Source: Peribacillus deserti
Lineage (GTDB): Bacteria; Bacillota; Bacilli; Bacillales; DSM-1321
DNA: 64,000 nt
Direction of reading: 5' to 3'
Assembly: GCF_002863585.1 (NCBI RefSeq)
Contig: NZ_PGUY01000037.1
Coordinates: forward strand, 34,940-98,939
In this document: in pieces, positions 26,028 to 34,157 of the stretch
Position numbering within the stretch: the first letter of the stretch is position 1
Layout of the letters: the number at the start of each line of letters is the position of its first letter
Made by a program: the position numbers and the translations under genes
The notes under the pieces: model-generated
What the model was told of the DNA's origin: nothing
Seen by the model: only the letters and a program-made list of their open reading frames with translations
The model's database searches: none

Positions 26028-27827
26028 ATGTGGTGGAGCATACGTAAAAAACTTATATTCTTTCTATTAGCAGCAACTGTTCTGCCATTCGGCATTGCCA
26101 ATGCTTTTACGTATTATCGTACGACAGAGGCGCTCACCCAAAAATTTGTGACCACCAATCACGATGTAATTAAAAATGGGGAAGATGATATTTCAAACTA
26201 TTTATCGGATTTTTCTTACCTCCCAACCTCCCTCTATTATTACTCGCCATTAATGACCGTTTTAAGGCTTGGCGTCTCAAATGATATAACGAGTAATCAG
26301 GAGGAGATTAATAGAATAATGAGCTATCTGTATAATTCCCGCCCTGAAATTGAACAAATGCATTTATATATCCATAAAGGAAAAGACTCCTATACAAACT
26401 ATCATTCTTCTCTAAGTGCTCGCGGCTACTATGCGAATGTATACGAACATCCCTATTATCGTAATTTAAGCAAAACATCGGATTTTACTTTAATCGAGCC
26501 GCCTCATGAAATTTACAGCTATAATAATTTATCAATGATTCCTAATTCTGAAAAAAAAGATGTTATAAGCTTTCATAGTGTCATAAGAGATATACCTGCT
26601 CAAACAGAACTGGCCTTTTTATCAATAGATATTGATCTGTCTAAAATAAGGGAAATCGCCGGCCGCTTATATACGGAGGATTCAGAGGACTTTTACCTGA
26701 TCAATGAAAAAGGGGATGTCGTTTATTCCTCTGATGAACAACTAATTGGAAAAAAGAATAATCAGAAGTGGTTTGAACAGCTTAAACAGGCACCTAAGAA
26801 AAATCAGAGTATGGAATGGAAGGATCCTGACTTTTCAGGTGTGATAGTTTATGAAAAGTTTTCGGGCTCTTATAAGGACTGGTATATCGTAAAAAGAATT
26901 CCATATGACATCCTTTATCAAAGTGCAAGGCAGACTACATTGATGAATATCATCATTGCCATCATAACGATCGTGTTTGTGGTCCTGGCTACCATGTTTG
27001 TGAGCTATAGACTGACTGAACCCATTCAAGTGCTGATTTCTAATATGAAAAGGGTGGAAAACGGAGAATTTAAAGCAGACTTCCATTCTCTTGGAAATGA
27101 TGAGTTCGGATTGCTTGGCCGGCACTTTAAAATGATGATAGCTAAAATCAATGAGTTAATTGAAAAAGAGTATAAACTCGAAATAGAAAAGAAGTCTACG
27201 CAGCTGAGCGTGCTGCAGTCTCAAATTAACCCTCATTTTTTATATAATGCCCTTCAGTCCATAGGTACACTTGCACTCCGGCATAAAGCCGTGCAAGTAT
27301 ACTCTCTGCTTACTTCTTTATCAAAGATGATGAGGTACAGTATAAATATGAAGGAGGATTTCGTTCCTCTCTCCGAGGAGGTTCAGCATGTTAAAGCATA
27401 TTTAACATTGCAAAAACAGAGGTTTGAAGAACGGTTTGACTATAAACTCTCTATTGAACCTGAAGTGGAATTCATTTTGGTGCCAAAAATGATTCTTCAA
27501 CCGATTATAGAAAATTGTTTTAAACATGGGTTTGATCAGTTGGACGAGAAGGCATTAATTGAAATAACTATATACAAGCAAAATGAGCGGCTCGGCGTAG
27601 TAGTAAAAGACAATGGGACAGGTATTTCGGAAAGTGCAGCAGCACAGATAGAAATGGATTTAATAAACCAAGTTTCTGAGTCAGGCGATTCCATTGGATT
27701 AAGAAACATTTTTGAACGTTTGAAAATTTACTATAAAGAGGATGTTTTGTTCCGTATTCAAAGTGCGGAAGGCAGCGGGTTTACGGTTTCTTTTGAAATC
27801 CCTCTTTTCCCGGCAGAGGAGGCTTAA
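26028..27827 (+). CDS. YesM-type sensor histidine kinase
   Basis: The protein has 599 residues from the ATG at 26028, which follows GAGAGGAG by 8 bases; the earlier in-frame ATG has no ribosome binding site. An N-terminal membrane segment (IFFLLAATVLPFGIANAF) is followed by an extracellular sensor of about 270 residues (Cache-like). A second membrane segment is at about 305-325 (MNIIIAIITIVFVVLAT), then a HAMP segment and the His_kinase core with the phospho-acceptor in SQINPHFLYNAL. The HATPase boxes are IENCFKHGF and DNGTGIS. It is divergent from the sugar importer and adjacent to its response regulator, so it probably senses the sugar or its binding protein. Confidence 0.93.
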   Translation: MWWSIRKKLIFFLLAATVLPFGIANAFTYYRTTEALTQKFVTTNHDVIKNGEDDISNYLSDFSYLPTSLYYYSPLMTVLRLGVSNDITSNQEEINRIMSYLYNSRPEIEQMHLYIHKGKDSYTNYHSSLSARGYYANVYEHPYYRNLSKTSDFTLIEPPHEIYSYNNLSMIPNSEKKDVISFHSVIRDIPAQTELAFLSIDIDLSKIREIAGRLYTEDSEDFYLINEKGDVVYSSDEQLIGKKNNQKWFEQLKQAPKKNQSMEWKDPDFSGVIVYEKFSGSYKDWYIVKRIPYDILYQSARQTTLMNIIIAIITIVFVVLATMFVSYRLTEPIQVLISNMKRVENGEFKADFHSLGNDEFGLLGRHFKMMIAKINELIEKEYKLEIEKKSTQLSVLQSQINPHFLYNALQSIGTLALRHKAVQVYSLLTSLSKMMRYSINMKEDFVPLSEEVQHVKAYLTLQKQRFEERFDYKLSIEPEVEFILVPKMILQPIIENCFKHGFDQLDEKALIEITIYKQNERLGVVVKDNGTGISESAAAQIEMDLINQVSESGDSIGLRNIFERLKIYYKEDVLFRIQSAEGSGFTVSFEIPLFPAEEA

Positions 27828-27833
27828 GACAAA

Positions 27834-29414
27834 TTGAAAGTGTTAATTGTTGATGATGAGCAGCATGTCCGTGAAGCCATACGGCTGCTGGGTGACTGGG
27901 ATAGACAAGGAGTTAAAGAAATATATGAAGCAAGCAACGGGGAAGAAGCTACTAACTTAATCAGCAGGCACAAACCTCAGATTATATTCTCGGATATGAA
28001 AATGCCTAAAATGGATGGGATTCAGCTCCTGGAATGGATCAAGGATAATCATCCGACAGGGAAAACCATAGTGGTAACAGGTTATGATGATTATCATTAT
28101 ATGAGGAAGGCGATCCATTTTGGCAGTGCGGATTATATCTTAAAGCCAGTAGATCCTGAAGTTTTGAATCAGACTCTGGAACACGCCATTAAGGCATGGG
28201 AAAAGGAAGAATTCGAGCGGAAGAAAGATAAAGACAGATATCAATTAATCAATCAGATGAAACCTATATACCGGGACCGGATGTTTACCAAACTTTTGAA
28301 TAATCATGGATTAGATGAAATGAATTACGAGGAAACTGGACTTCCCGAGTCCTCTGTTTATCAAACTGCTCTTGTAAAAATAAATGAAAAAACGATCAAG
28401 AGGTTTGGCGGAGGCCGGGATATCGTCTATTTTACTGTTCTGAATGTGATAAATGAGATAGTCACCGCCAAGAACCGGGGGATAGGATTTCGGTATTTAG
28501 CTCATAAAGGAGAAATTGTCATCATTTTTTGGGAAAAGACGGCTGATGTTGAACAGCTGTTAATCGGAATTTATAACACATTGAAAAATGTCTTAGGGAT
28601 TTCCTGCCCAATCGCCTTGGGAATCCCGGTGGATCATTCGGTTTACTTATTAAAATCTTATCAGAAAGCAAAGGATGTCCTCCTAAGCCAAAATGTAATG
28701 GATAAGGAAGCAGTGAGGGTTTATCTTGAGGAAAGGGAGCAGGATGCACCGGAAATAAACCTTCTGTCCCACTCAGCAGCCATTGAGCTGGCTACCCAGG
28801 CTGGAGAAATAAACGCATTTGAAGAAGTTTTCGATAATATAACAAGGGATTTCCGTGAAAGGTCCTTTTTATCATGGAATCAATTGATACAGTTTGAAAA
28901 GGAATATTTGGTAATAAGTCACCGTTTTTTCACCAAATATAATATTCCTTACTCCCTATCTGAAGAAAATGAAAAAAGGATCGATCTGTTTTTTGATGAA
29001 AATGGAACCTTTATGCTTGAGGATTATATAGAAAGAAGAAAAAGGGAAATTTCCCTTATGCTGAGAGTGGCCAAAAGGCACTCCCGCAAGAGGAAGTCAA
29101 ATATCCTTTCCGACATAGAACAGTATCTGCAGGCAAATTTTTATCGAGACGTAAAGTTACAGGAAATTGCCGACCATTTTTATTTAAGCAGGGAATATAT
29201 CTCGAGAAAATTTAAACAGGAATTTAATGAAAACATTTCTGACTACATCGTCAAGATTAGAATAAATAAGGCTAAGTCCTTATTAAAAAACAGCCAATTG
29301 AAAATATACGAAATAGCCAATATGATCGGCTACCAGGACGATAAGTACTTTCGGAAAGTATTCAAAAAAGTGGCAGGAATAACCCCTAATGAGTACAGAT
29401 CATCACATATGTGA
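27834..29414 (+). CDS. YesN-type response regulator with AraC DNA-binding domain
   Basis: This is a 526-residue protein. The receiver domain (1-120) has LIVDDE, the phospho-acceptor in FSDMKMPKMDG, and DYILKPV. A middle region of about 280 residues precedes a C-terminal AraC-type HTH (about 425-526) with IADHFYLSREYISRKFKQEF, IYEIANMIGYQDDKYFRKVF and GITPNEYR. It begins with TTG six bases after the kinase stop, with AGGAGG upstream. AraC domains bind direct repeats two helical turns apart. The TCAAT repeats (22 nt apart) in front of the importer and thuA-type operons are the obvious candidates for its sites. Confidence 0.93.
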   Translation: MKVLIVDDEQHVREAIRLLGDWDRQGVKEIYEASNGEEATNLISRHKPQIIFSDMKMPKMDGIQLLEWIKDNHPTGKTIVVTGYDDYHYMRKAIHFGSADYILKPVDPEVLNQTLEHAIKAWEKEEFERKKDKDRYQLINQMKPIYRDRMFTKLLNNHGLDEMNYEETGLPESSVYQTALVKINEKTIKRFGGGRDIVYFTVLNVINEIVTAKNRGIGFRYLAHKGEIVIIFWEKTADVEQLLIGIYNTLKNVLGISCPIALGIPVDHSVYLLKSYQKAKDVLLSQNVMDKEAVRVYLEEREQDAPEINLLSHSAAIELATQAGEINAFEEVFDNITRDFRERSFLSWNQLIQFEKEYLVISHRFFTKYNIPYSLSEENEKRIDLFFDENGTFMLEDYIERRKREISLMLRVAKRHSRKRKSNILSDIEQYLQANFYRDVKLQEIADHFYLSREYISRKFKQEFNENISDYIVKIRINKAKSLLKNSQLKIYEIANMIGYQDDKYFRKVFKKVAGITPNEYRSSHM

Positions 29415-29551
29415 GACAGCTAGTTTATCTTGGCACCACGTTTCTGTAGTGAGGGACTTTTGCAGTGACCCGGGTACAGCGTGATTCGCCCATGATTCGC
29501 CCAGCCTGGGTCAGAAATGATACAAAGTCTGCTTAGGGTTTCATTAAGCTG

Positions 29552-29577
29552 GAGCCGCCGCAGGCGGCTCTTTATTT
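29552..29577 (+). terminator. Terminator after the two-component genes
   Basis: GAGCCGCC and GGCGGCTC form a perfect 8-bp stem with loop GCA, followed by TTTATTT. Confidence 0.9.
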
Positions 29578-29659
29578 ACTCACATTCATTCTTGAAGAAG
29601 GGAGTCCCGTTCAGCAGTATCTGCATGAATTTTTTGAAGGAGGCATACAAGCTCATAGA

Positions 29660-29890
29660 TAAGCAAAAATGGGAAGAAGCAAAAAGACATGAGAATAAGC
29701 ATAAAGCCGGCGACATAAGCATAAATCCAGAAAAATAAGCGTTAAGGCTGTTAGATAAGCATAAAGCAGGAAACATAAGCATAGGCCAGTAAGGGATAAG
29801 CATAATACATGAAAAGATAAGCATAAAACCATGAAATCGAAGCATAAAACTTCAAAATATAAGCATAAAACACCAAAAGTTAAGCATAAG
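29660..29890. repeat. Phased short-repeat array 2: TAAGCATAAA units at 20/21-nt pitch
   Basis: Units of TAAGCATAAA (the reverse complement of the array 1 motif) start at 29696, 29716, 29736, 29756, 29776, 29797, 29818, 29839, 29860 and 29881. The first four steps are exactly 20 nt and the last five exactly 21 nt. Two weaker units at 29660 and 29676 precede them. Spacers vary. A minus-strand reading frame runs through part of it, but the 20-nt steps shift frame, so a repeat protein is not supported. The rest of the 930-base gap (29415-30344) holds the terminator, a hairpin at 30207-30232 and the promoter at 30245-30310. Confidence 0.9.
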
Positions 29891-30206
29891 ATCCTCTTTT
29901 TATACCAATAACCACCAAGTTTGTTAAAATCCCCTTCTTTCACACACCAGTTTAAATAAAAACCTTAGATAAATTTAATAAAGTATCCGGCTAAATCTAT
30001 TATTCTAGATAATATATTGGATTTTCCCCCGAATGATGCTGAAACCTCTAAATTACGTCATATTTGTCCCTGCTCTACCTTGAGAACCTTGGAACCCTTT
30101 TATTCTTCAAAATGAGCTTTCCCGAACTAGTAAAACGACAGTTCAATAAGGAGCAAAAAACTGGTTAACATGAAAGTCTATCTATGATGCAAGGAAACTT
30201 AACTAA

Positions 30207-30232
30207 AAGATATGAGTTTTCTCTCATATCTT
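30207..30232. terminator. 10-bp hairpin upstream of the thuA-type promoter
   Basis: AAGATATGAG (30207-30216) and CTCATATCTT (30223-30232) are perfect inverted arms around TTTTCT, followed by ATTTGATATA. It ends just before the conserved promoter block and may isolate it from upstream transcription. The T run is weak. Confidence 0.45.
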
Positions 30233-30244
30233 ATTTGATATATT

Positions 30245-30310
30245 AGTTCAATATATTCCACCCTATGTGTCAATGTAAGCAGTTTCATTAATTTCTCCTT
30301 TCTCTAAAAT
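30245..30310 (+). promoter_or_regulatory. Promoter of the thuA-type catabolic operon, twin of the importer promoter
   Basis: Two TCAAT motifs start at 30248 and 30270 (22-nt period). A cre-like sequence follows at 30274-30287 with one mismatch to consensus. A -35-like TTTCAT (30283-30288) overlaps its end, and the -10 TAAAAT (30305-30310) follows after 16 bases. Nearly every base from 30245 to 30292 matches the reverse complement of 25884-25931. Expected control is activation by the YesN-like regulator and CcpA repression. Confidence 0.75.
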
Positions 30311-30344
30311 AATAGGTAGTGAACCTTAAAAAGGAGTGTTTTTA

Positions 30345-31067
30345 ATGTTGAAAGTAACAGTATGGAACGAAAATCGTCATGAGCAGAAGAATCCAGTGGT
30401 AAGGGATCTTTATCCTAATGGTATTCATGGAGCTATTGCAGAGTTCCTTGAGGCGGAAGGCTTGCAGACTGGAACTGCTACGCTTGACGAGCCTGAGCAT
30501 GGCTTAACGGATGAGGTCCTTGCTTCTACTGATGTGCTTGTGTGGTGGGGGCACCTGGCACACGAAGAGGTAGAAGATCGTATTGTCGAGAAGGTTCGCC
30601 AGCGGGTTCTTGATGGAATGGGGCTGATCGTGCTTCATTCCGGACATTTTTCAAAAATCTTTAAGGTACTGATGGGCACAAGCTGCGATCTGAAGTGGCG
30701 AGAAGCCGATGAAAAGGAAAGGCTGTGGGTGGTAAGCCCAAGTCATCCGATAACAGAGGGAATCTCGGAATATATTGAATTGGAAAAAGAAGAAATGTAT
30801 GGGGAGCACTTCGACATCCCTCAGCCGGACGAACTGATTTTTACCAGCTGGTTCGAAGGCGGGGAAGTATTCCGGAGCGGGTGTACCTATACACGCGGGA
30901 ACGGGAAAGTATTTTACTTCAGACCAGGCCACGAAACATATCCTACTTACCATAATAAACAAATTCAGCGTGTGATCAGCAACGCTGTCAAATGGGCAAA
31001 GCCTGTAAAAAGAGAGAGACCTGTATATGGAAATGCAAAACCATTAGAAGAAATAAAAGCGAAATAG
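30345..31067 (+). CDS. ThuA domain protein
   Basis: The protein has 240 residues from the ATG at 30345, 8 bases after AAGGAG; the GTG at 30336 touches that site. Class I glutamine-amidotransferase-like ThuA features are present: [10 protein letters not shown], the [14 protein letters not shown] strand-loop, [11 protein letters not shown] and the C-terminal [17 protein letters not shown]. ThuA proteins occur in trehalose, sucrose and palatinose catabolism together with Gfo/Idh/MocA oxidoreductases (ThuA-ThuB). Their exact reaction is not firmly known. It is the first gene of an operon with two oxidoreductases, an isomerase-like protein and GH13 enzymes, under the promoter shared with the importer. 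Confidence 0.88.
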   Translation: MLKVTVWNENRHEQKNPVVRDLYPNGIHGAIAEFLEAEGLQTGTATLDEPEHGLTDEVLASTDVLVWWGHLAHEEVEDRIVEKVRQRVLDGMGLIVLHSGHFSKIFKVLMGTSCDLKWREADEKERLWVVSPSHPITEGISEYIELEKEEMYGEHFDIPQPDELIFTSWFEGGEVFRSGCTYTRGNGKVFYFRPGHETYPTYHNKQIQRVISNAVKWAKPVKRERPVYGNAKPLEEIKAK

Positions 31068-31078
31068 GAGGGAAAACA

Positions 31079-32113
31079 ATGGAAAAGGTACGAGTAGGTG
31101 TCATTGGATGCGGGAGCATTGCCCAGCATCGCCATTTACCTGAATATAATAGTAACCCAAATGCGGAGATAACAGCAGTCTGTGATATTAATAGCGGGAG
31201 GGCGGAAGAGGTGGCTGCGAAATATGGTGCTGCTTCCTACACTAGCTATGAAGAACTCCTGAATAGCGGAAAAGTAGATGTGGTCAGCGTCTGTACACCA
31301 AACTATCTCCACGCTCCTATTACGGTTGCAGCATTAGAGGCAGGAGTCCATGTTCTATGTGAAAAACCAATGGCTACTTCATCTGAGGAAGCAGAAGTAA
31401 TGATTGCTGCAGCTAATAAAAGCGGGAAGAAATTGATGATTGCCCATAATCAGAGATTCGTGCCTTCTCATCAAAAAGCCCGCCAGTTAATCGAAAACGG
31501 GGAAATCGGCAGGATCTATAGCTTCCGCACAGCATTCGGCCATGGCGGACCAGAAGGCTGGAGTGTTGAGGGGGAAGACGGATGGTTTTTCCAAAAAGAG
31601 AAAGCGTTTGTAGGTGCCATGGGAGATCTTGGTGTACATAAAACAGATCTGCTTCGCTATATTCTTGGGGAAGAAATTGTTGAAGTGGGCTCATTCGTTG
31701 AAACCAGTGCAAAAGACTTTGCTGATGTGGACGACAATGCGGTATGCGTACTTAAAACAGAAAGCGGCGTCATTGGTACACTGGCAGCAAGCTGGGCGTA
31801 TGTGGGCAAAGAAGACAATTCCACTATTATTTATGGTGAAAAGGCAATCCTTCGTTTAGAAGATGATCCTGCATATTCCCTTGTCGTTCAATATGTGAAC
31901 GGAGAAAGTGTTAAGTATGAGTTAGGAAAAATACAGTCCAATGAGTCTGGCGGGCAAAATAATTCTCATGTAGTTGATAAATTTATTCAGTCCGTCCTTA
32001 CTAATGAAGAACCGCCTGTGCCAGGGGAAGAAGGGATGAAATCCTTACAGGTGATCCTGGCAGCCCTTGAATCCAATGAATCCAAAAAAATTGTCAGAGT
32101 AAAGGCGGAGTAG
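31079..32113 (+). CDS. Gfo/Idh/MocA family NAD(P)-dependent oxidoreductase
   Basis: This 344-residue protein starts at an ATG preceded by AGGAGGG. The Rossmann motif VGVIGCGSIAQHRHLP is at residues 5-20. The family lysine is in VLCEKPMA (EKP motif), and DLGVHKTDLLRYIL carries the conserved active-site DxxxH-type residues. Family members oxidise a sugar hydroxyl, often at C3 of a glucosyl unit or of inositol, using NAD(P). Its neighbours (ThuA, a second oxidoreductase and a sugar isomerase-like protein) fit an oxidative 3-keto-sugar route. The enzyme looks intact, unlike the next one. Confidence 0.92.
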   Translation: MEKVRVGVIGCGSIAQHRHLPEYNSNPNAEITAVCDINSGRAEEVAAKYGAASYTSYEELLNSGKVDVVSVCTPNYLHAPITVAALEAGVHVLCEKPMATSSEEAEVMIAAANKSGKKLMIAHNQRFVPSHQKARQLIENGEIGRIYSFRTAFGHGGPEGWSVEGEDGWFFQKEKAFVGAMGDLGVHKTDLLRYILGEEIVEVGSFVETSAKDFADVDDNAVCVLKTESGVIGTLAASWAYVGKEDNSTIIYGEKAILRLEDDPAYSLVVQYVNGESVKYELGKIQSNESGGQNNSHVVDKFIQSVLTNEEPPVPGEEGMKSLQVILAALESNESKKIVRVKAE

Positions 32114-32115
32114 TT

Positions 32116-33148
32116 GTGAATTAACTCAAGATAGGAATTATCGGAGTCGGCGGCATTGCCCAAGGACGGCATATTCCGGCTTTTCTTGAACTAAATGAAC
32201 AATGTACGATAACCGCTGTTTCCGATATTAATTACGAGTGTGCAAAAGAGGCAGCTGCGGCCTTTAATATCCCATATGTATTTGAGAACTGTCAGGACTT
32301 ATTTGCAGAAGTGGATGCTGTTTGTATTTGTACGTTGAATAAATTCCACGCTGAAATCTCGATTGCTGCACTTGAAGCCGGTATCCATGTATTGTGCGAA
32401 AAGCCTATGGCACTTAGTGCAGAAGAGTGCGAAGCGATGCTTGAGGCTTCGAAGAGGCAAAACAGGGTTTTGGCCATAGCGTATCATTATCGATTTATGA
32501 AGGAAGCGCAGGCGGCCAAGGCAATCATGCAGGGCGAAGTGGGAAATCCGCTTGTTGCGCGTGTCCAGGCATTAAGACGAAGGAAAGTTCCCGGCTGGGG
32601 AGTATTTACAAATAAAGAACTGCAGGGAGGAGGGAGCCTGATTGATTATGGCTGCCACCTTCTGGATTTGGCCTTATGGCTTATGGGCAGCCCGGAGCTG
32701 ACAGAAGTTCATGGAAGTACTTATAACACACTAAGCAAAATGCCGGACCAAGTGAATCTTTGGGGAGAGTTCGATCATTCCACATTTGAGGTCGATGATC
32801 ATGTAACGGCTTATATTAAATTTAAAAATGGTGCTTCTATGCTATTTGAGACCTCCTGGTCAGCAAACGTCAAGGATGATCAGGAACATATCAGCATCTC
32901 TGGTGACCTGGGAGGCCTGAGTGTGTTTCCTTTGGAGATTTATTCTGTCAAAAACGGCCGGCTGTTCGACACTTCGCCTGCATGGCTTCCTTGTGATGAT
33001 AACCCTGGACTGCCGCAGGCAAGGAATTTTATAAATGCCTGTCTTGGCAGAGGAATTAGTGGTCAAACCAGAAGAAGCACTCCAGGTTTCGAGAATTATT
33101 GACTCTATTTATAAAAGCAGCGGATCATTGCAGCGAGAGGAGATCTAG
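32116..33148 (+). pseudogene. Second Gfo/Idh/MocA oxidoreductase, disrupted at both ends
   Basis: The protein frame is recognisable over its full length: KIGIIGVGGIAQGRHIPAF (Rossmann), VLCEKPMAL, then LIDYGCHLLDLALWLM. Two defects are seen. The only start with a ribosome binding site (GGAG, GTG at 32116) meets a TAA at its third codon (32122-32124), and no ATG, GTG or TTG occurs in frame until GTG 32311, which would skip the NAD-binding fold. Near 33040-33050 the frame also shifts. The natural C-terminus (ELVVKPEEALQVSRIIDS) continues in the +1 frame to a TAG at 33146, whereas the uninterrupted frame stops at 33102. Genuine decay or two sequencing errors are both possible. Confidence 0.75.
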
Positions 33149-33150
33149 GT

Positions 33151-34119
33151 ATGAAATTAGGTGTTTTTACAGTATTGTTTGCTGATAAATCGTTTGAAGA
33201 AATGCTCGACATTGTTAAAGAGTCGGGACTTCATGCAGTTGAAATCGGAACGGGCTGTTATCCGGGTAACAGCCATTGTGATTTAGATGGCTTACTGGAA
33301 AGTGAAGATGCCCGTAAGGAGTATATTGGAAAGATTGAGGACCGTGGTCTGTCAATAAGCGCATTCAGCTGCCATGGAAACCCGATCTCACCTGATCAGG
33401 AGTTTGCCCGTGAGTCGCATGAAACGCTTCTTAAAACGATTAAACTTGCTTCCCTTTTGGGAGTAGGGGTCGTTAACTGCTTTTCAGGTACTGCCGGCGA
33501 CCATGAAGGAGCCAAGCATCCTAACTGGCCGGTTACAGCATGGCCGAACGAATTTGGCGATGTCCTAAAATGGCAGTGGGAAGAGAAGCTGATCCCTTAC
33601 TGGAAAGAAGTTGGACAGTACGCTAAAGAGCATAAGATAAAGATCGGGCTAGAACTCCATGGGGGGTTCCTCGTCCATACTCCTCATACGCTGTTAAAAC
33701 TTCGTGAGGCAACATGCGATGCCATTGGAGCCAACTTGGATCCAAGTCACTTATGGTGGCAGGGCATTGATCCGGTAGCAGCCATTAAGATTTTAGGAAA
33801 GGCAAATGCCATCCATCATTTCCATGCCAAAGACACGTATATTGATCAGGAAAATGTCAACATGTATGGTCTGACAGATATGCAGCCATATGGCGAAGTA
33901 AGGTCCAGAGCATGGACATTCCGCTCTGTAGGCTGCGGCCATGATATGAAGGTATGGTCTGATATGATGAGTGCTCTTAGGACATATGGCTATGATTATG
34001 TAGTCAGCATAGAGCATGAGGATCCAATTATGTCGATCCAAGAGGGATTTGCCAGAGCCGTTACGAATCTTAAATCTGTTCTGATTGAAGAAACTCCTTC
34101 CCAGATGTGGTGGGTGTAG
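33151..34119 (+). CDS. Sugar phosphate isomerase/epimerase-like TIM-barrel protein
   Basis: This 322-residue protein is of the xylose-isomerase-like (AP endonuclease 2) fold. Metal-site residues are seen in KIGLELHGGFLVHTP (E and H), IGANLDPSHLWWQG (D and H), AIHHFHAKD (H and D) and VVSIEHEDP (E). Such proteins isomerise or epimerise sugars, and relatives cleave 3-keto-glycosides. It follows the oxidoreductases directly, with GAGGAG before its ATG, which fits a role after C3 oxidation of a glycoside. The exact substrate cannot be deduced. Confidence 0.88.
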   Translation: MKLGVFTVLFADKSFEEMLDIVKESGLHAVEIGTGCYPGNSHCDLDGLLESEDARKEYIGKIEDRGLSISAFSCHGNPISPDQEFARESHETLLKTIKLASLLGVGVVNCFSGTAGDHEGAKHPNWPVTAWPNEFGDVLKWQWEEKLIPYWKEVGQYAKEHKIKIGLELHGGFLVHTPHTLLKLREATCDAIGANLDPSHLWWQGIDPVAAIKILGKANAIHHFHAKDTYIDQENVNMYGLTDMQPYGEVRSRAWTFRSVGCGHDMKVWSDMMSALRTYGYDYVVSIEHEDPIMSIQEGFARAVTNLKSVLIEETPSQMWWV

Positions 34120-34157
34120 CAGGATACGTATACAACTAAGATAGAAGGTGTCCAAGT

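Noticed and set aside
29576..29943. Minus-strand proteins of 89 and 96 residues within array 2
   Set aside because: Their periodic composition comes from the 21-nt DNA repeat. Units at 20-nt pitch change the frame, and no ribosome binding site is seen.
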